NCBI RefSeq assembly: GCF_003986935.1
Contig: NZ_RJZE01000019.1
Coordinates: 1 to 64,000, forward strand
Length of the DNA stretch: 64,000 bases
Source: Paraburkholderia kururiensis JCM 10599 = LMG 19447
GTDB lineage: Bacteria; Pseudomonadota; Gammaproteobacteria; Burkholderiales; Burkholderiaceae
Direction: 5' to 3'
Under the pieces are notes generated by a model. It made no database searches. It saw nothing but the letters and a program-made list of their open reading frames with translations, and had not been told where the DNA came from. The stretch's first letter is position 1; each line of letters begins with the position of its first letter. This document shows positions 26,618-35,285 of the stretch, in pieces. Made by a program: the position numbers and the translations under genes.

Positions 26618-27270
26618 CGTGCTGGCCGGCGCCCCGCATGTCGGGCCAGTGGCTCCGTGTACGTCGACCGCGCGTGTTGACTGGTTGGCTGCATGGTGAT
26701 CAGAAGTACCGGACGGAGCGAGGAGAAGTGCACAACCCCGTGCTCAAACCGTGACGTGCAAACCCTGCATGAAGGTCTGGACTGGAACGCAAAGTCTGCA
26801 CGGGAACGTGAACGAGAAGGCGCCCGCCCCAGCCAGGCGCCATATACGGCCCGATATTACTGAATGGCAATGGAATAAGGAAGCGTCGCCGCTTCGGGTA
26901 TACGCGCCCCCGAAATGGCACGCGAAAACGTTGCCGTGCCCGGGCTCCCCGGGAGGCGGTCAAACCCAGATACCGCGCGGCTTTTCGAGGATTTCGTCCA
27001 CCGCTCGCGGCGTGCCGTGCCCGCCATGTTTTCTTTCTTTGCCTTATCGTTTTGTGCCGTTCCTACCCAGTTTGCATTGTTTTGTCATGCCGCGGCTTTT
27101 GGCGGATATGAATAGTGGATAGGGCGGGATTGCGTGCCTCGAAAAGCGTGGCAAGGCGGGTATGCGGGCTTGTTACGTCAGGTCGCGACGCGCTCCTCGG
27201 GACGGGGCGGCGAGGCGCGTTCAACGGCGTTCGTGTCGGCTGCGAGCCCGGCACGAACGCCGCTGCACAT
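26618..27270. other. Long intergenic region with a GGCACG inverted repeat
   Basis: 653 bases between the PhzF-like gene and the GGDEF-EAL gene, both on the minus strand. It is less GC-rich than its surroundings and pyrimidine-rich around 27025-27110. It holds an inverted repeat at 26917-26940. No open frame here has a ribosome site or family resemblance. The GGDEF-EAL promoter should lie in it. Confidence 0.5.
26917..26940. repeat. GGCACG-N12-CGTGCC inverted repeat
   Basis: GGCACG at 26917-26922 and CGTGCC at 26935-26940 with a 12-base centre. The arms and spacing equal the core of the repeat ahead of otsA (6508-6531). It lies 300 bases upstream of the GGDEF-EAL gene. It may be a shared operator or chance. 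Confidence 0.35.
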
Positions 27271-28167
27271 TCATGGCAGCCTGAACGTGCCTTCGATTAC
27301 CGTGAAGGATTCGCCGCCAATCCAGGTTTTGCCGCCGGCCTGGTCGTAATCCACGTAGATCCGACCGTCGCGGCCAAGCGCGGTGCCCTGACGCGCGGTA
27401 TAGGACCGTCCCGGCTGTTTCTGCCGCAGCGACAGAAGCTGGGCGATGGCGGCATTCGCGCTGCCCGTGACCGGGTCTTCGCCTACGCCGAAACCGCCGC
27501 CGGACATCAGGCAGCGCACCTCGAACGTAGCGGGGCCACCCGCGGGATGAGGCGCGTAGAGCGCGACCCCGTGCGTGCCCGCCGCGCGCGTGACCGGCCC
27601 CAGCGCGGCAGGGTCGGCGTTCACCGCAAGGCAAGCCTCGGGCGACGGCAACCGGACGACGAGCCACGGCGCACCGTTGTCCACGGCGAAGGGCGGCTCA
27701 CCCGTCGTCTCGACGGCCTGCGCTACGTCGATGCGGAGCGCAGCAGACAGCTCCGCATAGTGCTCGGCCGGCAGTGGCGTGACGCGCGCCGGCGGCGCCG
27801 CGAAGGCCCAGACGCGCTCGCCGCGCGCCGTCAGCTCGATCAGGCCCGCGGCGCACTGCTGCACGAGCCGGCCCGGCTGCTTCGGCTGGTAGCCGCTCTC
27901 GCGTACGGCGTGCGCGCTGCCGAGCGTCGGATGTCCCGCGAACGGCAGTTCGGCGCCCGGCGTGAAGATGCGCACGCGGTAGTCGGCGGCGGGGTCCGTA
28001 GGTGCCAGCAGGAACGCTGTCTCGGAGAGATTGGTCCAGCGCGCGATCTGCTGCATCTGGTCGGTCGTGAGCGTGTCGGCGTCGAACACCACGGCGAGCG
28101 GGTTGCCCTTGAACGGCACCGCGGTGAAGACATCGACCTGCGCAAAGCGCACGGTTTGCGCCGGCAT
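27271..28167 (-). CDS. PhzF-family isomerase/epimerase-like protein
   Basis: 298 residues, standard PhzF length. It has the two-lobed diaminopimelate-epimerase-like fold: the N-lobe has VDVFTAVPFKGNPLAVVFDA and the catalytic Glu in NLSETAFLL, then FTPGAELPFAGHPTLGSAH; the C-lobe ends in GEDPVTGSANAAIAQLL. PhzF isomerises a dihydro-anthranilate in phenazine synthesis, but no other phenazine genes are present, so this is a general family member with unknown substrate. Three bases separate it from the upstream ridA-like gene, so the two are in one operon. Confidence 0.92.
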   Translation of the reverse strand: MPAQTVRFAQVDVFTAVPFKGNPLAVVFDADTLTTDQMQQIARWTNLSETAFLLAPTDPAADYRVRIFTPGAELPFAGHPTLGSAHAVRESGYQPKQPGRLVQQCAAGLIELTARGERVWAFAAPPARVTPLPAEHYAELSAALRIDVAQAVETTGEPPFAVDNGAPWLVVRLPSPEACLAVNADPAALGPVTRAAGTHGVALYAPHPAGGPATFEVRCLMSGGGFGVGEDPVTGSANAAIAQLLSLRQKQPGRSYTARQGTALGRDGRIYVDYDQAGGKTWIGGESFTVIEGTFRLP

Positions 28168-28170
28168 CGC

Positions 28171-28635
28171 TTACTCGACTTCGGCCACGAGTTCGATCTC
28201 GACGCACGCGCCCAGCGGAATCTGTGCGACGCCGAATGCCGAGCGCGCGTGCTTGCCACGCTCGCCGAACACTTCGACGAAGAGTTCGGACGCGCCGTTC
28301 GTCACGAGATGCTGTTCCGTGAACGTCAGCGTGGAGTTCACGAGGCTCATCACCTTCACGATGCGCGTGACGCGGTTCAGGTCGCCCACGTGCGCGTGCA
28401 GTGTGGCGATGAGGTCGATGGCGATGGCGCGCGCGGCGGCCTTGCCTTCTTCGGTAGCGAGCGTGTCGCCGAGCTTGCCGGCCCACACCTTGCCGTCTTT
28501 CTTGGCGATATGGCCGGAGAGATAGACGGTGTTGCCGGTCTGCGCGCTCATGACGTAGGCGGCAGCGGGTGCGCCGGCCACGGGCAACTCGATGCCGAGT
28601 TCCTTGAGACGGTCGTAGACGTTGGATTGAGCCAT
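28171..28635 (-). CDS. RidA/YjgF-family protein
   Basis: 154 residues, slightly longer than RidA itself, with SAQTGNTVYLSGHIAKKDGK, a central amphipathic helix, and VEVFGERGKHARSAFGVAQI ending in the catalytic-type Arg (HARSAFG) and the E in ACVEIELVAEVE. RidA proteins hydrolyse reactive enamines and imines made by PLP enzymes. The upstream neighbour is a PLP aminotransferase, which fits a protective or coupling role. It is cytoplasmic. It sits between the aminotransferase (67 bases) and the PhzF-like gene (3 bases). Confidence 0.92.
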   Translation of the reverse strand: MAQSNVYDRLKELGIELPVAGAPAAAYVMSAQTGNTVYLSGHIAKKDGKVWAGKLGDTLATEEGKAAARAIAIDLIATLHAHVGDLNRVTRIVKVMSLVNSTLTFTEQHLVTNGASELFVEVFGERGKHARSAFGVAQIPLGACVEIELVAEVE

Positions 28636-28702
28636 GGTGAGAAGTCCTCGTTCGGTTCGGTCAAAAAATATCGGGCAGTGAGCGCTTTACAGGCTTGCAG
28701 CC

Positions 28703-29899
28703 TCACAGGTGCGTACGCACGAGCGCCGCGAGCTTCGCCACGCCTTCGTCGATCTTCGCGGGCGGCACGGTGACGAACGACAGGCGCAGCTTGTTGTGCT
28801 CGGGGTGGTCCGCATAGAACGGCGCGCCCGGCACGAAGGCCACGTTGTTGGCCACAGCCTCTTCGAGCAGCTTCATGCTGTCGATGTGCGCAGGCAGCGA
28901 CACCCAGATGAACATGCCGCCCTCCGGCCGGTTCCAGCTCACGCCTTCGGGCATGTAGCGTTCGAGCGCGGCCAGCATCGCGGCGCACTGGTCACGATAC
29001 AGCGCGCGAATGGTGGGCACGTGACGGTCGAGGAAGCCGTCCTTCACGACCTCGTGCACGATGCGCTGCGTGAAGCTGGGCGTGTGCAGGTCCGTTGCCT
29101 GCTTGGCCTGCACGAGCTTGAAGTGCAGCTCCTCGGGCGCGACGATGTAGCCCACGCGCAGGCCCGGCGCGAGCACCTTCGAGAACGAACCGAGATGCAC
29201 GATGTGTTCCGGCGCCATCGAAAGCAGCGTGGGCAGCGGCTCGCCAGCGTAGTCGAGTGCGCCGTAGGGGTCGTCTTCCACCACGGGGAAGGGCGCGTTC
29301 ATCGCGAATTCGGCCAGCGCGCGGCGGCGTTCGAGCGGCAGGCGCCGGCCCGTCGGATTCTGGAAGTTCGGCTGCGCGTACAGCAGGCGCGCGCCGGCCG
29401 TGAGTTCCGGCGTGAGGCCGGCGGGGATCAGACCCGCCTCGTCGGTGGGCACCTGGACGTAGTGCGGCTCGTACAGCGAGAAGGACTGGAGCGCGCCGAG
29501 GTAGGTGGGCGTTTCCACGAGCACCGGGCTTTGTGGACACACCAGCACTTTGCCGAGCAGATCGAGCGCCTGCTGCGAGCCCGTCGTAATGAGCACCTGC
29601 GTCGGGCGAATCTGCACGCCGCCCACCGAGTAGCGTGCGGCCACCCACTCGCGCAGCGGCAGGTAGCCTTCGGTGGCGCTGTACTGGAGCGCGGCGGCGG
29701 GCGCATCGCGCAGGATGCGCTCCGAGGCTTCGCGCATCTCTTCCACCGGGAACGTGGCGGGCGAGGGCAGGCCGCCTGCGAACGAGATGACCTCGGGCCG
29801 CTCCGTGACCTTGAGGATTTCGCGAATCGCCGAGCTGGTGAGCTTGCGGGCGCGTTCGGACAGTTGCCACGTGGGGGCGCGAAGGTCGCTATGGTCCAT
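28703..29899 (-). CDS. PLP-dependent aminotransferase (class I fold, LysN-like)
   Basis: 398 residues of aspartate-aminotransferase fold I: N-terminal ISFAGGLPSPATFP, ALQYSATEGYLPLREW, TTGSQQALDLLGK, NFQNPTGRRLP, VEDDPYG and the PLP lysine in GSFSKVLAPGLRVGYI. This subgroup includes 2-aminoadipate aminotransferase and broad-range amino acid transaminases without an HTH domain. The ATG follows GAGGAGAC. RidA and PhzF genes follow. A 12-bp hairpin lies between it and the upstream DMT transporter gene, so it may have its own regulation. Confidence 0.94.
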   Translation of the reverse strand: MDHSDLRAPTWQLSERARKLTSSAIREILKVTERPEVISFAGGLPSPATFPVEEMREASERILRDAPAAALQYSATEGYLPLREWVAARYSVGGVQIRPTQVLITTGSQQALDLLGKVLVCPQSPVLVETPTYLGALQSFSLYEPHYVQVPTDEAGLIPAGLTPELTAGARLLYAQPNFQNPTGRRLPLERRRALAEFAMNAPFPVVEDDPYGALDYAGEPLPTLLSMAPEHIVHLGSFSKVLAPGLRVGYIVAPEELHFKLVQAKQATDLHTPSFTQRIVHEVVKDGFLDRHVPTIRALYRDQCAAMLAALERYMPEGVSWNRPEGGMFIWVSLPAHIDSMKLLEEAVANNVAFVPGAPFYADHPEHNKLRLSFVTVPPAKIDEGVAKLAALVRTHL

Positions 29900-29948
29900 A
29901 TGTCTCCTCGTTCGGTGGGGCGTGACTGGCGATGTATGAATCGGGTGG

Positions 29949-29988
29949 CGCGGATCTGCGGGCACGAATGGGCAGGCGCAGATCCGCG
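29949..29988. repeat. 12-bp perfect inverted repeat between DMT and aminotransferase genes
   Basis: CGCGGATCTGCG (29949-29960) faces CGCAGATCCGCG (29977-29988) with a 16-base loop. It lies 50 bases upstream of the aminotransferase start on the minus strand. There is no T run after it, so it is not a standard terminator. It could be an operator, an mRNA stabilising hairpin or an attenuator. Confidence 0.65.
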
Positions 29989-30017
29989 ATCAAGACTGCA
30001 ATTATGACGCGAGTTCT

Positions 30018-30983
30018 TCAGGCGGCGCGGGCGGGCTTGAGTGCCGTATGCACGGCAGCCCGGCGACCGAGCACCACCGTGACGATCACGGCGGCCGCGT
30101 AGAGCCAGGTCGAGGCCGCGACGGCTTCGCCGAAGAACAGCGCCGAAAACGCCATCGTGAAGAAAATCTGCAGCAGTTGCACCTGGCCCACGCGCGCAGT
30201 GCCGCCCATGGCGAGACCGGCGTACCAGGCGAAGAAGCCGATGAACTGGGAAAACAGCGTCACATAGCCGAACGCGAGCCAGGTTTTCAGCGCAACGGGT
30301 TCGGGATGCTGGAGATGATGCTGCCACGCAAGCCAGCCCACCGGCACGATCAGGATGGGCGCACAGAGCACGAGTGCCCAGCAGATCACCTGCCAGCCGC
30401 CCATCTGCCGTGCGAGCCGTGCGCCTTCGGCATAGCCGAGCGCGCCGATGCCCACGGCCACGAGCATCAGCAGATCGCCCGCGGCGGGCCGTCCGCCGCC
30501 TGCCTGCAACGCGAAGGCGACGACGATCGCGCTGCCCGCCAACGCGCTGGCCCAGAACGCTTTCGACGGCCGTTCGTGCGAAAGCCAGGCGGCATAGAGC
30601 GCGACGCAAAGCGGCTGGAGCCCGCCCACCACGGCGCCGTGCGAGGCCGGCACGGTTTTCATCGCCCATGCCGAGAACACGGGGAACGCGACGATCACGC
30701 CCAGCGCCACGAGCGCGAGGCCTTTCACCTGCTGCCACGTCGGCGGGCGCTCGCGCCGCCATGCGAGCAGCACGCCGGCCGGCACGGCGGCGACGAGCGC
30801 GCGGCCCAGCCCGTTGAGCAGCGGATGAAACTGCTCGACGACGATGTGCGTCATCGGCAGCGTGAGGCTGAAGATCACGACGCCCACGAGCCCGAGCAGC
30901 ATGCCGCGGGATTCGCGTGCGTGAGTGGCTTTTGCCGTGGCCTCGCCTGCGCTTGGGTGGGAAAGCGTGTCGCGAGAGTTCAT
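30018..30983 (-). CDS. EamA/DMT-family exporter
   Basis: 321 residues with ten membrane segments arranged as two EamA repeats: the first starts at GMLLGLVGVVIFSLTLPMTHIV, the second around AAGDLLMLVAVGIGALGYAEGARLA. Members export amino acids or other metabolites from the inner membrane. The start ATG overlaps the stop of the upstream VOC gene (ATGA, 30980-30983), so the two are translationally coupled. The cytoplasmic tail is basic (RRAAVHTALKPARAA). The neighbouring MocR regulator and PLP enzymes suggest an amine or amino-acid substrate (inference). Confidence 0.92.
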   Translation of the reverse strand: MNSRDTLSHPSAGEATAKATHARESRGMLLGLVGVVIFSLTLPMTHIVVEQFHPLLNGLGRALVAAVPAGVLLAWRRERPPTWQQVKGLALVALGVIVAFPVFSAWAMKTVPASHGAVVGGLQPLCVALYAAWLSHERPSKAFWASALAGSAIVVAFALQAGGGRPAAGDLLMLVAVGIGALGYAEGARLARQMGGWQVICWALVLCAPILIVPVGWLAWQHHLQHPEPVALKTWLAFGYVTLFSQFIGFFAWYAGLAMGGTARVGQVQLLQIFFTMAFSALFFGEAVAASTWLYAAAVIVTVVLGRRAAVHTALKPARAA

Positions 30984-31687
30984 CGCGTCGGCCCACCGAG
31001 CGTGCGCAGACCGTCGCGCGTTTCGAATTCGGCAGCGAGCGAGGGCAGCGCGTCTTCGGCACACTCGTTCAGCTCGATCAGATGCGCCGCACCGAGCCAT
31101 TCCAGTTGCTCGCGCAGCGTCGCGAGCTGCGACTGCGGACAAAAACCCTTCAGCGAACGCAGCGCAATGCCGGTCTCGGGCAGCACCGCGGTGGGGTGCC
31201 GCGGTGTGTCCCACTGGATCAGCGACGGCACGATGCCGTCGCCCGCGCCGTGCCAGGCGGGGAATGCGCCGTCCGCGGGAACCGTGAGCGCCCAGCTGAA
31301 GTCGCCGCGCGTCATGGGCACAACGGACGCAATGCGCTCCGGGTACTGCGCTTGCCACAAGACGAGGTTGCGCGGCCGCTCGACACGCGCCACCCAATGT
31401 GAGAGATACGGACCGTTTTCGAGGCGCGCGTGCGTGAGCGGGTCGTCGAGCGCGAAGAGCCGGGGCCGGGCGCCTGCTGCCGGGGCCGCCGCGTTCGGGT
31501 CGATCGCGATCACTTCGAGGTACATGCCGCCCCACAGGTTGACGAGCCGGTTGTGCGTGCGCATCAGCGGATGCGCGCCGCCGCCGGCGAGTTCCACGCC
31601 GAGTGTGTCGGCGACATAGCGGGCGCCCTCTTCGAGGGTGCGGGCGGTGATGACGAGGTGGTCGAGACTGAGCTTCGGTGCGGTCAT
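30980..31687 (-). CDS. VOC-fold (glyoxalase-like) protein
   Basis: 235 residues. The N-terminus (LSLDHLVITARTLEEGARYV, then LGVELAGGGAHPLMRTHNRL) and GGMYLEVIAIDP match the Glyoxalase_3-type VOC domain, with His10 and Glu58 as candidate metal ligands. The C-terminal half continues the paired beta-alpha-beta repeats (LRSLKGFCPQ). It is cytoplasmic with unknown substrate. It is the first gene after the divergent MocR regulator, and the phased GTAA boxes lie between them, so it is a probable target of that regulator. Confidence 0.85.
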   Translation of the reverse strand: MTAPKLSLDHLVITARTLEEGARYVADTLGVELAGGGAHPLMRTHNRLVNLWGGMYLEVIAIDPNAAAPAAGARPRLFALDDPLTHARLENGPYLSHWVARVERPRNLVLWQAQYPERIASVVPMTRGDFSWALTVPADGAFPAWHGAGDGIVPSLIQWDTPRHPTAVLPETGIALRSLKGFCPQSQLATLREQLEWLGAAHLIELNECAEDALPSLAAEFETRDGLRTLGGPTR

Positions 31688-31739
31688 GAGCGTTCGGAGG
31701 GCAAAAGGACGCCAGGGTAAGCAGCGTGTCCGGTCAAAT

Positions 31740-31790
31740 GTAACGGTTCCGACCTGCACAGTAACGGTACAATCGGCCGGGTAATGTTCG
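31740..31790. promoter_or_regulatory. Three phased GTAA boxes between VOC and MocR genes
   Basis: GTAACGGTTC (31740-31749), GTAACGGTAC (31761-31770) and the weaker GTAATGTTCG (31781-31790) are direct repeats starting 21 and 20 bases apart, about two helix turns each. MocR-type regulators are known to bind direct repeats near their own genes. The middle box overlaps a TACAAT (31768-31773) that could be the -10 of the regulator gene. Confidence 0.6.
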
Positions 31791-31807
31791 GTACAGTTGG
31801 AGCCGCC

Positions 31808-33280
31808 ATGTCCGTCCCGCTCGACCAGATTCCCGCGCCCCACGACGCAGCCACGCTCACGCTCGTCGACCAGCTCGTGCAGTGGGGCCGCCGCCGCATC
31901 GAGGAACGCGTGTTCCGGCCCGGCATGCGCATGCCCTCCATCCGCAAGCTCGCGCTCGACAAGGGCGTCTCGCGCTTCACCGTGGTGGAGGCCTACGAGC
32001 GGCTCGTCGCCCAGGGGTATCTGGATTCGCGGCGCGGCTCGGGGTTCTACGTGCGTGAGCGGCTCATCGCGCCGGTGGCGGGCGAGCGGCGGGCCGCGGG
32101 CGGCGCGGCGAACGCTGCCGACGCCGGTCCGGCGCCGAGCACCATCGATGTGGTGTGGCTCCTGCGTAACATGCTGCACACCTCGACGCGGCCGGAGAAA
32201 GGGCCGGGGCTCGGCTACCTGCCCAACCGCTGGCTGGACGGCGAACTGATTGCGGGCGCGCTGCGGTCCCTGGGCCGCCAGAGCGGCGGCCAGCTGCTCG
32301 GCTTCGGCACACCGCAGGGCTTTCTGCCGCTGCGCCAGCAGTTGCAGACGCGGCTCGAGGAACTGGAGATCGGTGCGTCGCCGGAACAGATCGTGCTGGT
32401 CTCCGGCATCACCCAGGCAATCGACCTGCTCGCGCGACTCTACGTACAGCCGGGCGACACAGTCGTGGTGGGCGACCCGGCGTGGTTCCAGATGTTCGGC
32501 CGCTTCGTCTCGCAGGGCGCGCGGCTGGTCGGCATGCCGTACACGCCCGAAGGGCCGGACCTCGACGCGCTCGAAACGCTGGTCCAGACGTGGCGGCCGC
32601 GCATGCTCGTCGTCAATTCGGTGCTGCAGAACCCCACGGGCACGTCGCTCACCGCGGCGCAGGCGTTTCGCATTCTGCGGCTCGCCGAAGCGTACGACTT
32701 CATCGTGGTGGAAGACGACATCTACGGCGACCTGTGCCCGCCCGGTTATCCGGCCACGCGGCTCGCGAGCCTCGACCAGCTGCGGCGCGTGATTTACCTC
32801 GGCAGCTATTCGAAGACGCTGGCGGCGAATCTGCGGGTCGGATTCGTTGCAGCCGCGCTGCCGGTGACGAGAGCCGTGGCCGACCAGAAGATGCTGGTCG
32901 GCATGACGACGCCCGAACTGAACGAGCGCGTGCTGTACAAGGTGCTGACCGAAGGGCACTACCGGCGCCACGTGGAGCGCCTGCGCGCGCGGCTGGACGG
33001 CGTGCGCGACAAGGCCGCGCGGATGCTGGAAAAGACGGGGCTGCGGCTTTTCTCGGCGCCCGGCGCGGGCATGTTCCTGTGGGCCGACACCGGCGTGGAT
33101 TCCGACGCGCTCGCCGCGGCAGGGCACGAGGCTGGCTTCCTGCTCACGCCGGGCAGCCTGTTCTCGCCGAACCAGTCGCCCTCCACCTGGATGCGCTTTA
33201 ACGTCGCCAACTGCGGCGACCCGGCGCTGCCCGCCTTCCTCAATCGCTATCTGGAAAGCGTGGTGCGCCGGGCCTCTTGA
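31808..33280 (+). CDS. MocR-type regulator (GntR HTH fused to aminotransferase domain)
   Basis: 490 residues. Residues 15-80 form a GntR winged HTH (PGMRMPSIRKLALDKGVSRF, then TVVEAYERLVAQGYLDSRRG). Residues 120-488 form a class I aminotransferase-like domain with the PLP lysine in YLGSYSKTLAANLRVGF, plus LVSGITQAIDLLARL, NPTGTS and VVEDDIYGDL. MocR proteins sense PLP with an amino acid or amine and control divergent genes. The start follows GGAGCC; an upstream ATG at 31784 overlaps the operator. Target genes are probably the VOC-DMT operon and perhaps the aminotransferase genes beyond it. Confidence 0.94.
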   Translation: MSVPLDQIPAPHDAATLTLVDQLVQWGRRRIEERVFRPGMRMPSIRKLALDKGVSRFTVVEAYERLVAQGYLDSRRGSGFYVRERLIAPVAGERRAAGGAANAADAGPAPSTIDVVWLLRNMLHTSTRPEKGPGLGYLPNRWLDGELIAGALRSLGRQSGGQLLGFGTPQGFLPLRQQLQTRLEELEIGASPEQIVLVSGITQAIDLLARLYVQPGDTVVVGDPAWFQMFGRFVSQGARLVGMPYTPEGPDLDALETLVQTWRPRMLVVNSVLQNPTGTSLTAAQAFRILRLAEAYDFIVVEDDIYGDLCPPGYPATRLASLDQLRRVIYLGSYSKTLAANLRVGFVAAALPVTRAVADQKMLVGMTTPELNERVLYKVLTEGHYRRHVERLRARLDGVRDKAARMLEKTGLRLFSAPGAGMFLWADTGVDSDALAAAGHEAGFLLTPGSLFSPNQSPSTWMRFNVANCGDPALPAFLNRYLESVVRRAS

Positions 33281-33304
33281 AAAGAGCGGGCGCCGGCCCC
33301 ATTT
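33276..33304 (+). promoter_or_regulatory. Sigma-32 heat-shock promoter of htpG
   Basis: CTTGAAA (33276-33282), 14 bases, then CCCCATTT (33297-33304): a near-perfect match to the sigma-32 consensus CTTGAAA-N12-14-CCCCATnT. The -35 box overlaps the stop codon of the MocR gene. The start codon of htpG is 58 bases downstream of the -10 box. Confidence 0.85.
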
Positions 33305-33361
33305 CGGCGCTCGCGTGATCAACGACACTGGCCAAACCAGCAACCGAAGGGAAATTCGACC

Positions 33362-35260
33362 ATGGCACAAGAAACCATGAGCTTTCAGGCAGAAGTGAAG
33401 CAGCTTCTGCAACTGATGATCCATTCGCTGTACAGCAACAAGGAGATCTTTCTTCGCGAACTGATCTCGAACGCCTCGGACGCGGTGGACAAGCTGCGCT
33501 TCGAAGCCCTTGCCAACAGCGCGCTCTACGAAGACGACCCGAACCTGCGCATCCGTGTCTCGTACGACAAGGCCGCGCGCACCGTCACCATCGACGACAA
33601 CGGCATCGGCATGAGCCGCGACGAGGCGATCTCGCACCTCGGCACTATCGCGCGCTCGGGCACCAAGGAGTTCTTCAGCAAGCTCTCGGGCGACCAGCAG
33701 AAAGACGCGGCGCTGATCGGCCAGTTCGGCGTGGGCTTCTACTCGGGCTTTATCGTGGCCGACCGCATCACGGTGGAAACGCGCCGCGCCGGCCTGCCGG
33801 CTTCCGAAGGCGTGCGCTGGGAAAGCGAGGGCGAGGGCGACTTCGCGGTGGAGACCATCGAGCGCAAGCAGCGCGGCACGACCATCACGCTGCATTTGCG
33901 CGAAGGCGAGGACGAACTGCTCTCCACCTTCAAGCTCAAGTCGATCATCCAGAAGTACTCGGACCACGTGGCGCTGCCCATCCTCATGAAGAAGGAGGAA
34001 TGGGACGCCGAGAAGAGCGAGATGGTCACGAAGGACGAAGACGACACGGTCAACCAGGCGAGCGCGCTGTGGACCCGTCCGAAAAGCGAAATCACCGACG
34101 AGCAGTACACGCAGTTCTACCAGCACCTCTCGCACGACCATCAGGACCCGCTCACGTGGACGCACAACCGCGTGGAAGGCCGCAGCGAATACACGCAGCT
34201 GCTCTACGTGCCCGCGCATGCGCCGTTTGATCTCTGGAACCGCGACCATCGCGGCGGCCTGAAGCTCTACGTGAAGCGCGTTTTCATCATGGACGACGCC
34301 GAGCAGCTTCTGCCAGCCTATCTGCGTTTCGTGAAGGGCGTGGTGGATTCGAGCGATCTGCCGCTCAACGTGTCGCGCGAAATCCTGCAGGAAAGCCGCG
34401 ACGTGAAGGCGATTCGCGAGGGCGTGACCAAGCGCGCGCTCTCCATGCTCGAAGAGCTGGCGAACGCGGAGACCGATGAGGGCAAGGCGAAGTACGCCAC
34501 CTTCTGGAACGAGTTCGGCCAGGTGCTCAAGGAAGGCATTGGCGAAGACTTTGCCAACCGCGAGCGCATCGCGAAGCTCGCGCGCTTTGCGTCGACGCAC
34601 AACGACTCAGCCGAGCAGAACGTGTCGCTGGCCGAGTACGTCGGCCGCATGAAGCCCGAGCAGACGAAGATCTACTACGTCACGGCCGACACGTGGCAGG
34701 CGGCGAAGAGCAGCCCGCACCTCGAGGTGTTCCGCAAGAAGGGCATCGAAGTGCTGCTGCTCACCGACCGCGTGGACGAATGGATGCTCTCGTTCCTCAC
34801 CGAGTTCGACGGCAAGCCGCTGCAAAGCGTGGCGCGCGGCGACCTCGACCTGGGCGCGCTCGACGACGAGGAAAAGAAGCAGCAGGAGAAGGTCTCCGAC
34901 GAACTCAAGCCGCTCGTCGAGAAGATGAAGGAAGCGCTCAAGGACAAGGCCAAAGACGTGCGCCTCACGTTCCGCCTGACCGATTCGCCCTCGTGCCTCG
35001 TGGCCGACGAGGGCGAGATGAGCGGCTACCTGCAGCGCATGCTGAAGGCGGCGGGCCAGCAGGCGCCCATGTTCCATCCGATCCTCGAAGTGAACCCCGA
35101 GCATGCGCTCGTGAAGGCACTGCGCACCGACAGCGCGGACTTCGACGACTGGTGCCATCTGCTCTTCGACCAGGCGCTGCTGGCCGAGGGCGGTGCGCTC
35201 GACGATCCGGCGGCTTTCGTGAAGCGCACGAACGCGCTGTTGATCGGGCGAGCGGGGTAA
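33362..35260 (+). CDS. htpG: Hsp90-family chaperone HtpG
   Basis: 632 residues, full length. The N-terminal GHKL ATPase shows LLQLMIHSLYSNKEIFLREL, ISNASDA, DDNGIGMSRDEA, GTIARSGTKEF and GQFGVGFYSGFIVAD; the middle domain has YVKRVFIMDDAEQLLP and LPLNVSREILQ; the C-terminal dimerisation part closes the protein. It refolds or stabilises client proteins in the cytoplasm under stress. A sigma-32 promoter lies directly upstream. A GC-rich hairpin follows at 35286. Confidence 0.98.
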   Translation: MAQETMSFQAEVKQLLQLMIHSLYSNKEIFLRELISNASDAVDKLRFEALANSALYEDDPNLRIRVSYDKAARTVTIDDNGIGMSRDEAISHLGTIARSGTKEFFSKLSGDQQKDAALIGQFGVGFYSGFIVADRITVETRRAGLPASEGVRWESEGEGDFAVETIERKQRGTTITLHLREGEDELLSTFKLKSIIQKYSDHVALPILMKKEEWDAEKSEMVTKDEDDTVNQASALWTRPKSEITDEQYTQFYQHLSHDHQDPLTWTHNRVEGRSEYTQLLYVPAHAPFDLWNRDHRGGLKLYVKRVFIMDDAEQLLPAYLRFVKGVVDSSDLPLNVSREILQESRDVKAIREGVTKRALSMLEELANAETDEGKAKYATFWNEFGQVLKEGIGEDFANRERIAKLARFASTHNDSAEQNVSLAEYVGRMKPEQTKIYYVTADTWQAAKSSPHLEVFRKKGIEVLLLTDRVDEWMLSFLTEFDGKPLQSVARGDLDLGALDDEEKKQQEKVSDELKPLVEKMKEALKDKAKDVRLTFRLTDSPSCLVADEGEMSGYLQRMLKAAGQQAPMFHPILEVNPEHALVKALRTDSADFDDWCHLLFDQALLAEGGALDDPAAFVKRTNALLIGRAG

Positions 35261-35285
35261 GGGGGTAAAACGGGGTAACAGGGCA

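Noticed and set aside
26910..26945. Sigma-54 promoter at TGGCACG upstream of the GGDEF-EAL gene
   Set aside because: The TTGC lies too far from the GG (14 bases instead of 10) and on the wrong strand for the gene.
27271..28167. Phenazine synthesis cluster around the PhzF-like gene
   Set aside because: No phzA, B, C, D, E or G neighbours. PhzF homologues are common outside phenazine pathways.
27115..28773. A 552-codon plus-strand open frame over the phzF and ridA genes
   Set aside because: It is opposite three well-supported minus-strand genes and shows no family features.
30980..34600. A 1206-codon open frame on the minus strand
   Set aside because: Only its last 235 codons (the VOC gene) are real. 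The rest runs antisense through the MocR and htpG genes and shows no domain.
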